NCBI GenBank assembly: GCA_003561595.1
Contig: PWWF01000103.1
Span: 1 to 8,115, forward strand
DNA: 8,115 nucleotides
From: Paracoccaceae bacterium
GTDB lineage: Bacteria; Pseudomonadota; Alphaproteobacteria; Rhodobacterales; Rhodobacteraceae
Reading direction: 5' to 3'
Made by a program: the position numbers and the translations under genes
Notes under the pieces: model-generated
Seen by the model: the letters and a program-made list of their open reading frames with translations, nothing else
Database searches by the model: none
What the model was told of the DNA's origin: nothing
Shown: positions 6,168-8,115 of the stretch, one piece after another
Layout of the letters: each line of letters starts with the position of its first letter
Position numbering within the stretch: position 1 is the stretch's first letter

Positions 6168-6179
6168 CAGGACTATCTG
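6151..6179 (+). promoter_or_regulatory. Putative promoter of the winged-helix regulator gene
   Basis: TTGTCA (6151-6156, 5/6 to consensus) and TATCTG (6174-6179, 3/6) are 17 bases apart. Transcription would begin about 6186, directly at the ATG (6187), which would give a leaderless message. That agrees with the absence of a properly spaced Shine-Dalgarno; the only AGGA is 14 bases away. The -35 box lies on the opposite strand of the rpoH -35 box. Confidence 0.38.
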
Positions 6180-6186
6180 GCCCGGC

Positions 6187-6759
6187 ATGAGTGACACGAC
6201 CGCCCCCACAACGCCCGATCTGGCCGATCTGATCGTGCATCTTGCCCGACTGGGCCAAAGCGCGGCCTCCACCCGGCTGACGGCTGCGCAATGGACAGCG
6301 CTGCGCTATTTCGCGCGCGCCCGCCGCCCCTCGCGCACGCCATCCGCGTTTTCCTGCTTTCACGCCACCACGCGGGGCACGGCCTCACAGACAGTGAAAT
6401 CACTGGTGGCGATGGGGCTTCTGGCGCGGGACAGCCACGGCACTGACGGGCGCAGTACGCTGCTGGATGTGACAGAGGCCGGACATGCGATGCTGCGCAT
6501 GGATCCGCTGGAGGATCTGCGGCATGTCCTGGCAAAGCTGGACCCCGAGCAGCGCGCCGCGATGGGCGCGGCACTGCGCCAGGCGGTGGGTGAGATGGCG
6601 CAACTGCGCGAGGTTCCGGTCTTTGGCAGTTGCGTGGATTGCATGCATTGCGACCGCGGCCCGCAGGGCGTGATCTGCCGCAAATCGCAGAACATGCTCG
6701 ATGCCGAAGAGATGGCGTCCTTCTGCGTCGAATTCCGCCCGGTGAGCCTGCGGCAATAG
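6187..6759 (+). CDS. MarR-like winged-helix regulator with C-terminal cysteine cluster
   Basis: Probable DNA-binding transcriptional regulator. The 190-residue product has a winged-helix core: helix LTAAQWTALRYFARA (31-45), recognition helix TTRGTASQTVKSLVAMGLLARD (61-82) and wing GRSTLLDVTEAGHAML (88-103), the usual MarR arrangement. A helical segment (108-140) is followed by a tail with C149-x2-C152-x2-C155-x8-C164-x15-C180; a sixth cysteine, C57, lies at the start of the recognition helix. Such spacing could bind zinc or an Fe-S cluster, or act as a thiol sensor; the ligand cannot be told from sequence. ATG 6187 is chosen because homology-like sequence begins there; upstream codons in frame are antisense to the rpoH leader. 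It is divergent from rpoH with 100 bases between starts, so rpoH is a natural candidate target besides autoregulation. Its 3' end converges on valS. Confidence 0.82.
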   Translation: MSDTTAPTTPDLADLIVHLARLGQSAASTRLTAAQWTALRYFARARRPSRTPSAFSCFHATTRGTASQTVKSLVAMGLLARDSHGTDGRSTLLDVTEAGHAMLRMDPLEDLRHVLAKLDPEQRAAMGAALRQAVGEMAQLREVPVFGSCVDCMHCDRGPQGVICRKSQNMLDAEEMASFCVEFRPVSLRQ

Positions 6760-6775
6760 GCGGCGTTACGCCGCC
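6759..6775. terminator. GC hairpin between the regulator gene and valS ends
   Basis: GGCGGCG (6759-6765) and CGCCGCC (6769-6775) form a perfect 7-base-pair stem whose 3-base loop is the valS stop codon (TTA, read as TAA on the minus strand). The left arm begins at the last base of the regulator's TAG. No T tract follows, so termination is only suggested. Confidence 0.4.
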
Positions 6776-8115
6776 GCCAATTGCTCCAGCGCCTTGTCCA
6801 GCCGCGCGATATCCTCGCGCAGCACGTCGGCGCGGTCCTCGGTCTCGGTCACGACCTCTTCAGGGGCCGAGGCGCGGAATTTCGGGTTGCGCAAGCGCCC
6901 CTCGATCCCGCCCAGTTCCTTGCGCGCCTTCTCGGCGGTCTTTTCCAGCCGGGCGCGTTCGGCGGCAATGTCGATCACCCCTTCCAGCGGCAGGCCAAAA
7001 CTGCCCCCTTCAACCGTCACAGTGATGGACCCGCGCGGCAGCGCCGCTGCCTGCTCCAGCGACGCGATCCGCGCCAGCCGCATCACCAGCGCCTGATTGC
7101 GCGCCAGCGCGGCCTGCCCGGCCGCATCCAGATCCAGTTGCACCATGTTCAGCTTCAGCCCGACCGGCACCCGCAGCTGCGACCGCGCCGAGCGAATGGT
7201 CTCGATCAGCGAAATCACCCAGCGCATTTCGCGCATGGCATCGGGATCGGCCAGCTCCGCGCCGTGGTCCGGCCAGTCGGCATGGGCACACAGCGTGTCG
7301 CGCCTGCCAGTCAGGCCCCAGAGTTCCTCGGTCACAAAGGGCATGAAAGGATGCAGCAGGATCATGCACTGATCGAGCACCCAGGCCATGGTGGCGCGGG
7401 TTTCCGCGGCATCCTCGCCATCCAGAAGCGGTTTGGCGAATTCCACATACCAGTCGCAGACCCGGCCCCAGACAAAGGCATAAAGCGCACTGGCGGCATC
7501 GTTGAACCGGTATTCCGCCAGCGCCGCATCGACCGTTTCGCGTACACGCGCGGTTTCCGCGATGATCCAGCGATTGACAGTCGCTTGCGGGCGCGGCGGG
7601 GCGGATGTGCTGTGCCCCTCCCACACGCCGTTCATCTCGGCAAAGCGGCAGGCATTCCACAGTTTCGTGGTGAAATTGCGATAGCCCGCAATGCGTTGCG
7701 TGTCGAGTTTCAGCACACCGCCCAGGCTCGCCATGGCCGCATTGGTGAAGCGCAGCGCATCGGCGCCGTATTCGTCGATGATCTCCAGCGGGTCGATGAC
7801 ATTGCCCAGGGATTTCGACATCTTCTTGCCCTTGGCGTCGCGGACAAGGCCATGCAGATAGACCTCGCGGAAGGGGATTTCTTCCACGACCGCAAGCTGC
7901 ATCATCATCATGCGGGCGACCCAGAAGAACAGGATGTCCTGCCCGGTGACGAGCACGCTCGTCGGGAAATATTTCTGCAATTCCTCGGTCTGTTCGGGCC
8001 AGCCCAGCGTGCCGATGGGCCAGAGGCCGGAGGAGAACCAGGTGTCGAGGACGTCGGGGTCGCGGGTAAGGGGCTTTCCCGGGGCCATGGCCTGCGCCTC
8101 AGCCTCGGTTGGGGC
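6766..8115 (-). CDS. valS: Valine--tRNA ligase ValS (C-terminal half)
   Basis: Cytoplasmic class I aminoacyl-tRNA synthetase charging tRNA-Val. The window holds the last 449 residues; the frame is open to the right edge, so the HIGH motif, the editing domain and the start lie outside. Visible are [17 protein letters not shown] and [10 protein letters not shown] of the catalytic core, then the KMSKS signature (positions 7824-7810) within [28 protein letters not shown]. The anticodon-binding domain follows, including [15 protein letters not shown]. The last 65 or so residues ([20 protein letters not shown] and onward) form the tRNA-binding C-terminal coiled-coil arm typical of ValS, which separates it from IleS and LeuS. 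Bacterial ValS is usually 880-1000 residues, so roughly half is missing. It converges with the regulator gene, separated by only 6 bases. Confidence 0.98.
   Translation of the reverse strand, partial: APTEAEAQAMAPGKPLTRDPDVLDTWFSSGLWPIGTLGWPEQTEELQKYFPTSVLVTGQDILFFWVARMMMMQLAVVEEIPFREVYLHGLVRDAKGKKMSKSLGNVIDPLEIIDEYGADALRFTNAAMASLGGVLKLDTQRIAGYRNFTTKLWNACRFAEMNGVWEGHSTSAPPRPQATVNRWIIAETARVRETVDAALAEYRFNDAASALYAFVWGRVCDWYVEFAKPLLDGEDAAETRATMAWVLDQCMILLHPFMPFVTEELWGLTGRRDTLCAHADWPDHGAELADPDAMREMRWVISLIETIRSARSQLRVPVGLKLNMVQLDLDAAGQAALARNQALVMRLARIASLEQAAALPRGSITVTVEGGSFGLPLEGVIDIAAERARLEKTAEKARKELGGIEGRLRNPKFRASAPEEVVTETEDRADVLREDIARLDKALEQLAAA

Noticed and set aside
5995..6186. Longer regulator frame starting at 5995 or 6085
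   Set aside because: It is antisense to the rpoH N-terminus and leader, and the sequence does not resemble a MarR N-terminus.
6087..6272. Longer rpoH frame (346 residues)
   Set aside because: The extension runs through the promoter region and into the divergent regulator gene; RpoH homology starts at 6086.
1..8115. CRISPR array, tRNA/rRNA genes, insertion sequences, prophage or defence genes
   Set aside because: No direct repeat series, tRNA-like fold, transposase or phage motif was seen; all long coding regions are accounted for by housekeeping or hypothetical genes.

Overview
The window is GC-rich, densely packed chromosomal DNA that looks like an alphaproteobacterium of the Rhodobacterales (Rhodobacter/Roseobacter relatives). 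This rests on protein character: an RpoH with the RpoH box that resembles the RpoHII branch, a DUF2125 protein, a mitochondrial-type Nfu protein, and the cluster Nfu - TsaB - RimI. It is mostly housekeeping sequence. I see no mobile element, CRISPR array, tRNA or rRNA.

Left part (1-2115, all minus strand). A likely operon runs nfu (Fe-S carrier) -> tsaB (t6A tRNA modification) -> rimI (acetylation of ribosomal protein S18). The genes overlap by 11 and 4 bases, so translation is probably coupled. Downstream, after a 160-base gap with its own promoter, lies the start of a BMP-family periplasmic substrate-binding protein gene that is cut by the left edge. nfu has a good sigma-70 promoter at 2141-2169.

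Middle (2222-5169). A plus-strand low-specificity threonine aldolase gene diverges from nfu and converges with a minus-strand ChaC-type gamma-glutamylcyclotransferase, their 3' ends overlapping by 21 bases. Divergent from the latter is a plus-strand DUF2125 envelope protein gene. It converges, with a 15-base overlap, on a minus-strand VanZ-like membrane protein gene. A perfect hairpin spans the two stop codons.

Right part (5232-8115). rpoH (heat-shock/oxidative-stress sigma factor, minus) sits upstream of the VanZ gene. It diverges from a plus-strand winged-helix (MarR-like) regulator gene whose product has a five-cysteine C-terminal cluster. The 100-base space between them holds overlapping divergent promoter elements and several inverted repeats, and is the most interesting regulatory spot in the window. 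The regulator gene converges on valS (valyl-tRNA synthetase, minus), which runs off the right edge. A second hairpin with a stop codon in its loop sits at that junction.

The main candidate for a little-described system is the rpoH / cysteine-rich regulator pair: a possible redox- or metal-sensing repressor sharing its control region with an alternative sigma factor gene. This is an inference from layout and cysteine spacing, not a demonstrated link.
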